DNA of 6,768 nucleotides, taken from NCBI GenBank assembly GCA_023396465.1, contig JAEWWF010000401.1:1-6768 (forward strand), read 5' to 3'. The notes beneath the pieces were generated by a model. That model searched no databases. It saw nothing but the letters and a program-made list of their open reading frames with translations, and was not told the origin of the DNA. Shown here in pieces: positions 1 to 6,557 of the stretch (positions are counted from its first letter, which is position 1; every line of letters begins with the position of its first letter). Source of the stretch: Pseudomonadota bacterium (GTDB lineage Bacteria; Pseudomonadota; Alphaproteobacteria; Rhodospirillales; Rhodospirillaceae). Position numbers and translations under genes: made by a program.

Positions 1-701
1 GCGGTCAGGGGCACCACCTGCCAGGGCGCCGGCGGCCGTTCGGTCCAGGGGGCGCGGCGGTAGCGGTCGATCCACGCCAGGGTCTGGCGAAACGGCTCCG
101 ACAAGTGGGCTTCGTCGAGCAGCAGCAGGCAGTCGGAGCCAAGCAGCCCGGCATGCACCGGCTTCATGCTGTCGGAGACGCCGTAGCCGCGAAACAGCAG
201 ACGCGAGCCGACCTGATCGACGGTCGAACACAGGATGGTCGGCTGGGCCGGGGTGCGGGCCCAATCGGCCTCGCGCGGCAGGCCGCCGCGCAGGGCTTGC
301 GCCACCAGCGGCGGACCGTCGCCGGCCAACAGGAGCAAGGCCGCCGCCATGCGATCCCACGGCTCGGAGCCCGCCGGGTCGGCTTCCAGAAGGGCGGCGG
401 CGATGGTCTTCGCCCGCTCATGGGCGGCATCGACGATGAGGCGGCGATCGACCACGAAGGCGATACGCACCGGCGCCGTCCGCTCCGTTTTCTTGTGCGC
501 CTCCAGCGCCAGATGGAACAGGGCGACATCGAGAACGGCGGTCTTGCCGCTGCCGGTCGGCAGGTCGATGGGGCGCCAGCCGCGCCCCGCGACCAGATCG
601 CCCAGCAGGCGGACCTGCCAGGGAAACGGCGCATGGCGATGGATGGCCGCGAACACGGCGGGGAAATCGGCGGCGGAGAGAGTGGGGCGGGGCGGGGTCA
701 T
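1..701 (-). CDS. cas3: Cas3 helicase of a type I-G (I-U) CRISPR system, N-terminal 233 residues (runs off the left edge)
   Basis: This is the effector helicase-nuclease that the crRNA-guided complex recruits to unwind and degrade target DNA in the cytoplasm. The visible 233 codons have no stop. The superfamily 2 helicase signature is clear: a Walker A motif PTGSGKT at residues 48-54, a motif Ia-like FVVDRRLIVD at 82-91, STVDQVGSRLLFRGYG at about 159-174, and a DEAH box in LLLLDEAHLSEPF at about 192-204. Walker A lies so near the start that there is no room for an N-terminal HD nuclease domain. In this subtype HD is expected C-terminal to the helicase, which is family knowledge because that part lies outside the window. 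The ATG at 701 overlaps the csb2 stop in an ATGA junction and has a G-rich stretch (GGGGGG, 712-717) about 10 bases upstream as ribosome binding site, suggesting translational coupling. The DEAH helicase call is very secure; the Cas3 identity rests on motif style plus the csb1-csb2 context. Confidence 0.93.
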   Translation of the reverse strand, partial: MTPPRPTLSAADFPAVFAAIHRHAPFPWQVRLLGDLVAGRGWRPIDLPTGSGKTAVLDVALFHLALEAHKKTERTAPVRIAFVVDRRLIVDAAHERAKTIAAALLEADPAGSEPWDRMAAALLLLAGDGPPLVAQALRGGLPREADWARTPAQPTILCSTVDQVGSRLLFRGYGVSDSMKPVHAGLLGSDCLLLLDEAHLSEPFRQTLAWIDRYRRAPWTERPPAPWQVVPLT

Positions 702-2143
702 GCGTCGCTATCCCCCCGGCTGTCGAGCGGTCGGCACAGGCCGAGGCCGACGAAGCGGCCGGCGCCCAGGATGACGGGGCCGGCGACCGGCGTGGCGAAA
801 TTGATCACCGCATGGACGAGGCGGCGGCGGGCGAGGACGTCCGGCAAGCGCCACCGGGTCCACTCCGGGCCGGAGCGCAGCGGCGGCACCCCGCGCAGGG
901 CCGAGGTCTCCGCGATCATCACGGTTTTCGGCGTCGGCAGATCGATGCGCTCGCAGGCGCGGGCGATGGCATCCTCGATGTCGCCGGGGCGCTTGGGATG
1001 ACGGTCGAGGGCGAGCGGCGTCACCGTCGCCCAGGTGGTCGACGGGCCGGTGTGGATATCCGGCCGCAGCGACTGCCGCGTGGTGTCCGGCTCGGTCGAC
1101 AGCTGCCATTCCAGACCGCCGGGCAGCCGAAGCTGGAGCCGGCGGCCGCGCGACACGACGGACAGCGCCAATTCCAGCCCGTTCATGTCGTCGAGCGCGG
1201 CGACGTCGGCGCGGTCGACGGTGGTCGCCAGCGGATCGCGCGCCCGTTCCACCGCCTCGGTGACGAAGCGCGGCAGCACCAGGGCGAGCCCCATGAGGCG
1301 GCCGCGCGAGTGCTCCCAGCCGGCATCCAGCAATGGGACGGCGGCGAGATGGGGCGTGGTCAGCGGTGTGCCGTCGGGAGCGTGGCCGCTGACCCAGGCC
1401 GGAATGGGGCGGGTGCCATAGCCGCTCAGAACGGTGCGCAGCAGGGTCTTGCAAGCGACGGCGGCGGCCACCGTGTCGGGGCGCTTTTCGCCGGTATGGG
1501 CGAAGACCATCCACGCGGCGCCGAACACCGAGGCCGGCGCGACGGCGGTGGCGGCCTTTGGCGGGAACACCGCCGCCCCCGGCCTCGGACGTTCGCCGCG
1601 CTGATGCAGGGCGACCAGTTCGGCCAGCCGTCCGGGATACAGGCGCCGGTTGACGGGCCGCCCTTGCGACAGATCGGGGGTGTCGCAAAAAGCGCGGCAG
1701 CGCACCACCGAGGCCGAATGGCCGAGATAGCTGGTGTCGCGGGCCAGGGTATCGAGGGCGGCCAGAACCGCGTTGTCCGGCTCCGCCGCCCACACGAACC
1801 GCACCACCGGACTATCGGGCGCGACGGCGGGAAAGGCGCGGGGCTGACGGCGGCGGCGGGTGGGCAGAATGGCGAGCCGGGTCGCGACATCGTCGTTGGG
1901 CGGCACGAAAACAGGCACCACCGACCGTTCCCCGGCGGAGGAGCACAGCAGCACCGGCGGCGGCTCCAGGGCTTCCAGCCACCGCAGCGCGTCGGCCTCG
2001 GCCGGGTCTTCCCCGCGCGCCGCCCACGACGCCACCAGGGCCGAGAACAGCCGGTCCGGTTGCGGTGGCCAGTCGGGGGTTTCGCCGTCGTCCCGCGCCG
2101 CCCGCGTCACGCCGCTCAGATAGTCGACCTCGATGACCAGCAT
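698..2143 (-). CDS. csb2: Csb2, Cas5-Cas6 fusion RAMP protein of type I-G CRISPR (GSU0054 family)
   Basis: In type I-G systems Csb2 combines the Cas5 role (binding the crRNA 5' handle and capping the backbone) with a Cas6-like role in processing pre-crRNA. The 481 residues fit the family. The N-terminus MLVIEVDYLSGV, followed by WPPQPDRLFSALVASW at 25-40, matches the GSU0054 opening. Other family-like stretches are YLGHSASVVRC (139-149), GHAPDG (253-258) with PHLAAVPL (264-271), GRLMGLALVLPR (281-292) and TPLALDRHPKRPGDIEDA (375-392). Near the C-terminus, a glycine-rich RAMP-type loop GAGRFVGLGLCRP lies at 460-472. I could not assign the catalytic residue of the Cas6 half. The ATG at 2143 lies only 2 bp after the csb1 stop and has a weak ribosome binding site, so it probably depends on coupling to csb1. 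The end overlaps cas3 by 4 bp. The gene is intact. Identification is from recognised motifs and operon context, not from a search. Confidence 0.92.
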   Translation of the reverse strand: MLVIEVDYLSGVTRAARDDGETPDWPPQPDRLFSALVASWAARGEDPAEADALRWLEALEPPPVLLCSSAGERSVVPVFVPPNDDVATRLAILPTRRRRQPRAFPAVAPDSPVVRFVWAAEPDNAVLAALDTLARDTSYLGHSASVVRCRAFCDTPDLSQGRPVNRRLYPGRLAELVALHQRGERPRPGAAVFPPKAATAVAPASVFGAAWMVFAHTGEKRPDTVAAAVACKTLLRTVLSGYGTRPIPAWVSGHAPDGTPLTTPHLAAVPLLDAGWEHSRGRLMGLALVLPRFVTEAVERARDPLATTVDRADVAALDDMNGLELALSVVSRGRRLQLRLPGGLEWQLSTEPDTTRQSLRPDIHTGPSTTWATVTPLALDRHPKRPGDIEDAIARACERIDLPTPKTVMIAETSALRGVPPLRSGPEWTRWRLPDVLARRRLVHAVINFATPVAGPVILGAGRFVGLGLCRPLDSRGDSDA

Positions 2144-2145
2144 GG

Positions 2146-3441
2146 TCAGGCGTCCGTGTCGGTGGTGTCCTCGCCCTGGTCGGACAAGGCGCGCTCCATG
2201 CTCTCCTTGACGATATGGACCAGCTTGTCCTGCGGCGTCAGCGTGATCGGAACCTTGACGAGGGCGAAACCGGCCGCTTCGGCGGCCGTCACCGCCTCGG
2301 CATAGAGGGCCAGGGCTTCCGCCCGCGTCAGTTCCAGCTTTTCGGTGCTGCCGTCGGCACGGACCAGTTCCAGCGGCGCGGCGTCATCGCACACCAGATC
2401 GCAGCGCGACCGCAGGGAATAGCCGCGCGCGTCCTGCTCCACCAGCGCCACCAGCCCGAGGGCGACGATCAGCGCCCGGCCGGCGGCATCGCCGTCCGCC
2501 GATTTGCCGAACCGCAGCCGCCGCAGGCCGGCAAGGGTGATGACGACGGTCTGTTCGGCATGGGCGCAGGTGACGCCGAGGGCCTGGACGGACGGGGCAA
2601 TGTTGCCGTGATTGATGATAGCCGGTTTACCGGCGTCTTTGTTCTTTTCGTTTCGCGCAAACTTGATGGGCGCTCCCTTTTTGTCGACAGCTGCCAGCGT
2701 TGGGTCTGGTGTCCAGTCTGTATGGTCGTCCTTATGCTGATAGATCGTGACGCTTTTGACGACACCTAACGGGTCCATGCGGCTGCCGGTGCGGCGGGCG
2801 GCCGTCTGGACCTCGGGCAGCGCATCCCGGCGGTGTCGCGGCGCCATTTCTACCGGCACGTCGACGCCGATGATCTCCGACACGATGGCGCGCGGGAACT
2901 TGGCGCCGAGGCCGCCGCCCTCGCCGGTGGAGTTCCAGGCCCCGAACAGCAGCGACGACGGCGACATCTCCAGGATGGCCGAGGCATCCTTCGGGGTTGC
3001 CGCCTTGAGGGCCTTACCTTGCGGGCTTTTGCCGAAGGGCTGACCGCCGAGCAGGCTGTCGCGCAGGATGGCGTCATAGATGCGGTGCGGCGCGTCCAGC
3101 GAGGTGATCTCGCCGATGGTGCCGATGCCGGCGGCGGCGAAATCCACCGCCAGGCGCGGCAGGACGATCCGGCCGTCGCGCGCCGCCTCCAACAAGGCTT
3201 CTTCCATGCGGTTGGCCTGGGACTGCACGCTGTCGAGCAGCACGCACCACACCGGCTCGTCCCGCCCTTCCCGCCGCCGTCGCTCGAACACATGGCGCGG
3301 CGGGCTGTTCTGGCCGTCGCCCGGATAGGTGGGCGGAAACACCATGTCCCCCTGACCGCCGACCGGCTGCAAGCGCCGCCGCCGCCGGAAAGCAGCGTGG
3401 TCGCGCGTGGCATCCAGAAGCATGGAGTAGGTCAACGCCAT
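2146..3441 (-). CDS. csb1: Csb1, Cas7-type backbone protein of type I-G CRISPR (GSU0053 family)
   Basis: Csb1 is the Cas7-group RAMP that polymerises along the crRNA spacer to form the backbone of the type I-G interference complex. The protein has 431 residues, and family-type motifs appear in order: LLDATRDHAAFRRRRRLQP near the N-terminus (8-26), PVWCVLLDSVQSQANRMEEAL (63-83), EITSLDAPHRIYDAILRDS (111-129), SSLLFGAWNSTG (162-173), KFPRAIVSEIIGVDV (181-195), RTGSRMDPLGV (217-227), NHGNIAPS (277-284) and AEQTVVITLAGLRRLRF (295-311). Residues about 228-276 form a hydrophilic Lys/Asp/Asn-rich stretch encoded by DNA visibly poorer in GC than the rest. The ATG at 3441 is preceded by GAAGGA (3451-3456) nine bases upstream, the best ribosome binding site in the window, as expected for the first gene of the operon. 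The stop leaves 2 bp before csb2. The gene is intact, and the call is strong from motifs and neighbours. Confidence 0.93.
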   Translation of the reverse strand: MALTYSMLLDATRDHAAFRRRRRLQPVGGQGDMVFPPTYPGDGQNSPPRHVFERRRREGRDEPVWCVLLDSVQSQANRMEEALLEAARDGRIVLPRLAVDFAAAGIGTIGEITSLDAPHRIYDAILRDSLLGGQPFGKSPQGKALKAATPKDASAILEMSPSSLLFGAWNSTGEGGGLGAKFPRAIVSEIIGVDVPVEMAPRHRRDALPEVQTAARRTGSRMDPLGVVKSVTIYQHKDDHTDWTPDPTLAAVDKKGAPIKFARNEKNKDAGKPAIINHGNIAPSVQALGVTCAHAEQTVVITLAGLRRLRFGKSADGDAAGRALIVALGLVALVEQDARGYSLRSRCDLVCDDAAPLELVRADGSTEKLELTRAEALALYAEAVTAAEAAGFALVKVPITLTPQDKLVHIVKESMERALSDQGEDTTDTDA

Positions 3442-3450
3442 CGGCCGGGG

Positions 3451-3456
3451 TCCTTC
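3451..3456 (-). promoter_or_regulatory. Ribosome binding site of csb1
   Basis: The minus strand reads GAAGGA nine bases before the csb1 ATG. It fits the anti-Shine-Dalgarno core well and fixes the csb1 start. The later genes of the operon have weaker or purely G-rich sites, consistent with csb1 being the first gene and the others being coupled to it. Confidence 0.7.
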
Positions 3457-3488
3457 GCAAGGGGACGGTTCAGGGGCGGTATGTTCGG

Positions 3489-3507
3489 CAGGCGCCTGTT
3501 AGGCGCC
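3489..3507. repeat. GGCGCC palindrome pair upstream of csb1
   Basis: A perfect 10-bp palindrome, caggcgcctg (3489-3498), is followed by a second ggcgcc (3502-3507), so GGCGCC occurs twice, 11 bp apart start to start, about one helical turn. It lies 48-66 bp before the csb1 ATG, probably in the leader or just downstream of the promoter. It could be an operator or a small hairpin in the 5' untranslated RNA. In GC-rich DNA such hexamers also arise by chance. Confidence 0.35.
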
Positions 3508-3557
3508 GTGCTGGGGCATCCATTTTCTATGGTTCCCAAACTTGAGCGTGCATCCAA

Positions 3558-3573
3558 TATGCCATAGGGCATA
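3558..3573. repeat. Inverted repeat TATGCC-N4-GGCATA in the cas upstream region
   Basis: The arms tatgcc (3558-3563) and ggcata (3568-3573) are perfect reverse complements separated by atag. The element sits in the AT-richer part of the gap, about 117-132 bp before csb1. A 16-bp dyad of this form is typical of a site for a dimeric helix-turn-helix regulator. No regulator gene is visible nearby, so the function is inferred. Confidence 0.4.
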
Positions 3574-3621
3574 GAGGATTGCTTTTTTATAAGGAGAATA
3601 GGGGTTTGGGGGCCCCATAAA

Positions 3622-3657
3622 GGGGCGCGCGGCCGCGGCACCCTGAGCGCACGCCCC
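3622..3657 (-). terminator. Possible terminator hairpin after the histidine kinase
   Basis: Directly after the kinase stop codon the minus strand reads GGGGCGTGCGC (3657-3647), later GCGCGCCCC (3630-3622), and then TTTAT. The arms pair over about nine base pairs with one or two bulged bases around a loop of about 16 nt. The GC-rich stem followed by a short T-rich run resembles a weak intrinsic terminator. The poor U-tract and the bulge keep confidence modest, and readthrough into the cas operon is possible. Confidence 0.4.
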
Positions 3658-6393
3658 TCACGCCTCTCCCGCCCGGTGGTCGGGCAGGAAGACGTGGACC
3701 GTGGTTCCGGTGCCTTGTCCGGCTGATTCGATCCAGATCCGGCCGCCGTGCCGTTCCACGATGCGGCGGCACAGCGCCAGGCCAATCCCGGTGCCTTCGT
3801 AGGCGTCCTGGGTGTGCAGCCGTTGGAACATCTTGAACAGCCGCCCGATGAGCGCCGGATCGACGCCGATGCCGTTGTCGGACACCAGGAACTCGTAACC
3901 GTCCGGCCTGGGGACCACCGCCAGGGTGATGACCGGCGGCACGTCGGGGCGGCGATACTTGAGGGCGTTGCCGAGCAGGTTCTGGAACAGGCGGACCGCC
4001 TCGTTGCGGCTGACGGTGATCAGGGGCCAGGCGGCCGGTTGCTCGACCCGCGCTTGCGCCTCGGCGAGCGCCGGGCTGAGGTAATGCAGGGCCTCGGCCA
4101 CCACTTCGCCGACGTTCAGGGTCTGGCTCGGTTCCCCCAGGCGGCCGACGCGGGAATATTCCAGCAGCGCCAGCAGCATCTGATCCATGCGCTTGGCGCC
4201 GTCGCGGACGAAGGAGAGGAATTCGCGCTGGCGGTCGTCGGCGGTATCGCCGAGCGAGCGTTCCAGCAGCTGGGTGAAGCCGGTCACCATGCGCAGGGGC
4301 TGGCGCAGATCGTGCGAGACGGCGTAGGCGAACTGCTCCAGCTCGGCGTTGGATTCCCGCAGTTCGGTTTCCATGCGGCGGCGGCCGGTGGTGTCCTCGA
4401 TGAAGCCGATGACGTGGCCGCCCGGCAGGCCGCCGACCACCACCGAGGCCCAGAACCAGCCGCCGGCCTGACGCCGCAGACGCAGATCCCACAGGGCGGC
4501 GCCGCTGCCGCGGGCGTCGGCCAGGGCGGTGGCGGCGGCGTCCCGGTCCTCCACCGCCACCAGATCGGCGAAGGCCATGGTGCGCATGACGCCTTCGGCA
4601 AGCCCGGTCTGGCGGGAGGCGGCCTCGTTGATCTCGATGATGCGGCCGGCGGCGTCGGCGACGAAGATGCCGACCGGGGCGAGGCTGAAATAGGTCGCCA
4701 GCCGCTCGCGGGCCTCCCGCACCGCCGTGGCGGCGCGGCGTGCCTCGGTGACGTCGCGGGCGACCCCGACGATCATCTCCACCCGCCCGGTCTCGTCGAA
4801 CACCGGCGTCAGGCTGGTCGCCCACACCAGCACGCCCGTCGGCAAGGGCATGTCTTCCTCGTAGTGGACGGGGGCGCGGGCGCGCAGACAGGCGGCATAG
4901 CGGTCCGTCACCCGCCCGGCCAGCGCGGGCGGAAGGGCGTCGGCGGGGCGTTGTCCCTTCAGGTCGGGCAAGCCGGTGGCGGAGCGGTGGGCCGGATTGG
5001 TGCGCAGGTAGCGGAAGCCCCCATCGGCCTCCACCTGCACCAGGAACAGGGCGTCGGAGACGCTTTCAAAGATGATCCGGTACAGCCGTTCGTTTTCGCG
5101 CAAGGCCAGTTCCGCCTGCTTGCGGGCGCTGATGTCGGTGTGGATGCCCATCATGCGCAAGGGCAGGCCGGCGGCGTCGCGGGTCACCACCCGGCCATGA
5201 CTGTGGATCCAGACCCACGCGCCATCGATGCGGCGGTAGCGCATTTCGAGGGCGAAGTCGTCCCCACGCGCCAGATGTCCTTGCAAGGCCGTTTCCACGG
5301 CCTCCAGGTCGTCGGGATGCACGAGGCTGCGCCACTCGGCCAGCGGGATGGCGCGGGCGTGGGCGGGATGACCGAGCTGGCGCCAGCTGCCGGCATCCCA
5401 CATGATACGGTCGCTGGCGCAGTCCCAGTCCCAGATGCCGAGGCCGGTGGCCTCCTGGGCCAGGCGGTAGCGTTCCTCGCTGGCGCGCAGGCGGCGGTTC
5501 AGGATCCGCACGCGGGCCAGCCAGAACAGGCTGACCATGAGCACCAGCACCGGCACCGCCACGATGGCGCCGATCAGCCCATAGTTCACCGGCGCGGCGA
5601 TGGTGATGGAGACGTGGCGGTTGGCGATCTCCCGCCGCTCGGCCGCCGTCAGGGTGGCGATGCCGGCGTTGAGGGCGGGCACCAGATCGGCGTGGTCCTT
5701 GCGGAAGGCGGCGCGCAGGCGGTTTTCGTATCCCGGCACCTGACCGGCGACTTTCAGGTTGAAGTAGCCATTCCTGCGGATGACGTAGACCGCCACGCTC
5801 AACGACCGCAGCGTCAGGTCGGCGCGGCCTTCGGAGACCATGGCGAAGGCCTCCACCTCGCTCTTGGTGGTGACGATGCGCAGGTGCGGGAAGTCGCGCC
5901 GCAGCCGCTCCTCCACCGACGTCCCCTCGGGCAGCGCCATCACCTTGGCGCCCTCCGCCGCCAGATCGGCCACGTAGGGGTGATCCTCGCGCGCCACCAG
6001 CACGTTGGGGTCGATGAACAGCGGTTCGGTGAAGCTCAACCATTCGGCCCGGGCCGGGGTCTCGTTGAGGAAGCTGAGCATGACGCAGCGCCCGGCCCTG
6101 GCGGCCTCCAGCGAGGCGGACCACTCGGCCGTCGGGACCAGCCGCAGGCGAAGCCCGGCGCGATCCGCCGCCAGGGTCAGAAGATCGGCGGCGATGCCCT
6201 CGTGGTGGCCGGATGCGTCGATGCGCTCATAGGGCGCCCAATCCGGGTCGACGCAATAGGGAATCTCCACCGCCGCCGGGGCTTGATTGGCCGCCGCCGG
6301 CCCTGGGGCGGCGGTCAGGAAGGCGGCGAGGATCAGACCAAGGGCGGCAGTGCGCCATGGGCACCGTGACGCGACCGCCAATGAAATCCGCAT
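3658..6393 (-). CDS. Membrane sensor histidine kinase: periplasmic SBP_bac_3-like sensor, three PAS domains, HisKA-HATPase_c
   Basis: A sensor kinase of two-component signalling, expected to autophosphorylate on ligand binding and pass phosphate to an unlinked response regulator. Counting from the ATG at 6393 (911 residues): signal peptide 1-35 with h-region AALGLILAAFLTAAPG and a likely AxA cleavage before NQ; solute-binding-protein type 3 domain about 42-262, including SFLNETPARAEWLSFTEPLF (107-126); one membrane span about 271-293; three PAS/PAC units about 305-425 (with HPDD at 359-362), 435-552 and 562-675; HisKA with H-box AVSHDLRQPLR (691-701, phospho-acceptor His694); and HATPase_c with N-box NLLGNALKY (805-813), DNGIGV (839-844), FKMFQRLH (853-860) and GTGIGLAL (867-874). 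All catalytic motifs are intact. No receiver or Hpt domain follows. A GTG at 6423 would add ten residues, but it lacks a ribosome binding site and spoils the signal peptide n-region, so the ATG with upstream GGGAG is preferred. The ligand is unknown. The sensor layout recalls BvgS-type kinases without their phosphorelay. Confidence 0.93.
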   Translation of the reverse strand: MRISLAVASRCPWRTAALGLILAAFLTAAPGPAAANQAPAAVEIPYCVDPDWAPYERIDASGHHEGIAADLLTLAADRAGLRLRLVPTAEWSASLEAARAGRCVMLSFLNETPARAEWLSFTEPLFIDPNVLVAREDHPYVADLAAEGAKVMALPEGTSVEERLRRDFPHLRIVTTKSEVEAFAMVSEGRADLTLRSLSVAVYVIRRNGYFNLKVAGQVPGYENRLRAAFRKDHADLVPALNAGIATLTAAERREIANRHVSITIAAPVNYGLIGAIVAVPVLVLMVSLFWLARVRILNRRLRASEERYRLAQEATGLGIWDWDCASDRIMWDAGSWRQLGHPAHARAIPLAEWRSLVHPDDLEAVETALQGHLARGDDFALEMRYRRIDGAWVWIHSHGRVVTRDAAGLPLRMMGIHTDISARKQAELALRENERLYRIIFESVSDALFLVQVEADGGFRYLRTNPAHRSATGLPDLKGQRPADALPPALAGRVTDRYAACLRARAPVHYEEDMPLPTGVLVWATSLTPVFDETGRVEMIVGVARDVTEARRAATAVREARERLATYFSLAPVGIFVADAAGRIIEINEAASRQTGLAEGVMRTMAFADLVAVEDRDAAATALADARGSGAALWDLRLRRQAGGWFWASVVVGGLPGGHVIGFIEDTTGRRRMETELRESNAELEQFAYAVSHDLRQPLRMVTGFTQLLERSLGDTADDRQREFLSFVRDGAKRMDQMLLALLEYSRVGRLGEPSQTLNVGEVVAEALHYLSPALAEAQARVEQPAAWPLITVSRNEAVRLFQNLLGNALKYRRPDVPPVITLAVVPRPDGYEFLVSDNGIGVDPALIGRLFKMFQRLHTQDAYEGTGIGLALCRRIVERHGGRIWIESAGQGTGTTVHVFLPDHRAGEA

Positions 6394-6424
6394 GAGGAAC
6401 GACGCTCCCGCCCGAAGTCGCACG

Positions 6425-6450
6425 GGACATGCGACAAGGCCCCGATGTCC
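6425..6450. repeat. Inverted repeat GGACAT-N14-ATGTCC just upstream of the kinase
   Basis: The hexamers ggacat (6425-6430) and atgtcc (6445-6450) are perfect reverse complements whose start points are 20 bp apart, close to two helical turns. The element ends about 30 bp before the preferred kinase start, a position where a bound dimer could repress or autoregulate. Six-base arms with a long spacer are only weak evidence in such a GC-rich gap. Confidence 0.3.
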
Positions 6451-6522
6451 GGCGCCGCAAGCGGCAGGGCGGCGACACGGGGCGCGCGACCGTGCCGTCC
6501 TGGCTCCGCGACGGTAGGGGGC

Positions 6523-6552
6523 AGCTTACCGGCGGCGCACGGGGGCGATCAA
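6523..6552 (-). promoter_or_regulatory. Candidate promoter of the histidine kinase gene
   Basis: On the minus strand a -35-like TTGATC (6552-6547) is followed after 18 bp by TAAGCT (6528-6523). The -35 is a good match, and the -10 keeps only the outer TA and T of the consensus. It lies about 130 bp before the kinase ATG and downstream of the hairpin that probably ends the TonB receptor transcript. This is the best pair I could find in the gap and is tentative. Confidence 0.25.
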
Positions 6553-6557
6553 CTCGT

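Larger units (their letters stand above)
3480..3600 (-). promoter_or_regulatory. Probable cas operon promoter/operator region
   Basis: The 216-bp gap between csb1 and the kinase must hold any promoter dedicated to the cas operon, because the three cas genes are fused by a 2-bp gap and a 4-bp overlap. The part from about 3520 to 3600 is clearly more AT-rich than the surrounding DNA, which fits a promoter. I could not find a sigma-70 -35/-10 pair with good matches and 16-18 bp spacing, so no exact promoter is called. The region contains two palindromes, annotated separately. It also has a repeated heptamer, gcatcca on the plus strand at 3516-3522 and 3550-3556, with starts 34 bp apart. An inverted pair, ctatgg (3527-3532) and ccatag (3562-3567), lies among them. 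Such clustering suggests binding sites for a regulator, which is inference only. Confidence 0.4.

Noticed and set aside
105..1001. A 298-codon plus-strand open frame across the cas3-csb2 junction
   Set aside because: It spans two real minus-strand genes, has no recognisable motif and is explained by GC bias.
812..2305. A 497-codon plus-strand open frame antisense to csb2 and the end of csb1
   Set aside because: It has the same Gly/Ala/Arg/His-rich composition and no domain, and it overlaps two well-supported cas genes on the other strand.
3442..3657. Possible CRISPR array or leader next to the cas operon
   Set aside because: No direct repeat of CRISPR length or regular spacing is present; the only repeats are short palindromes and heptamers. 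The array, if any, is outside the window.
3748..6369. An 873-codon open frame on the plus strand, antisense to the histidine kinase
   Set aside because: Its translation is low-complexity (rich in Gly, Ala, His, Gln, Arg) with no recognisable domain. It mirrors the codon structure of the kinase, whose catalytic motifs are certain. Long antisense frames are expected in GC-rich DNA with strong third-position bias.
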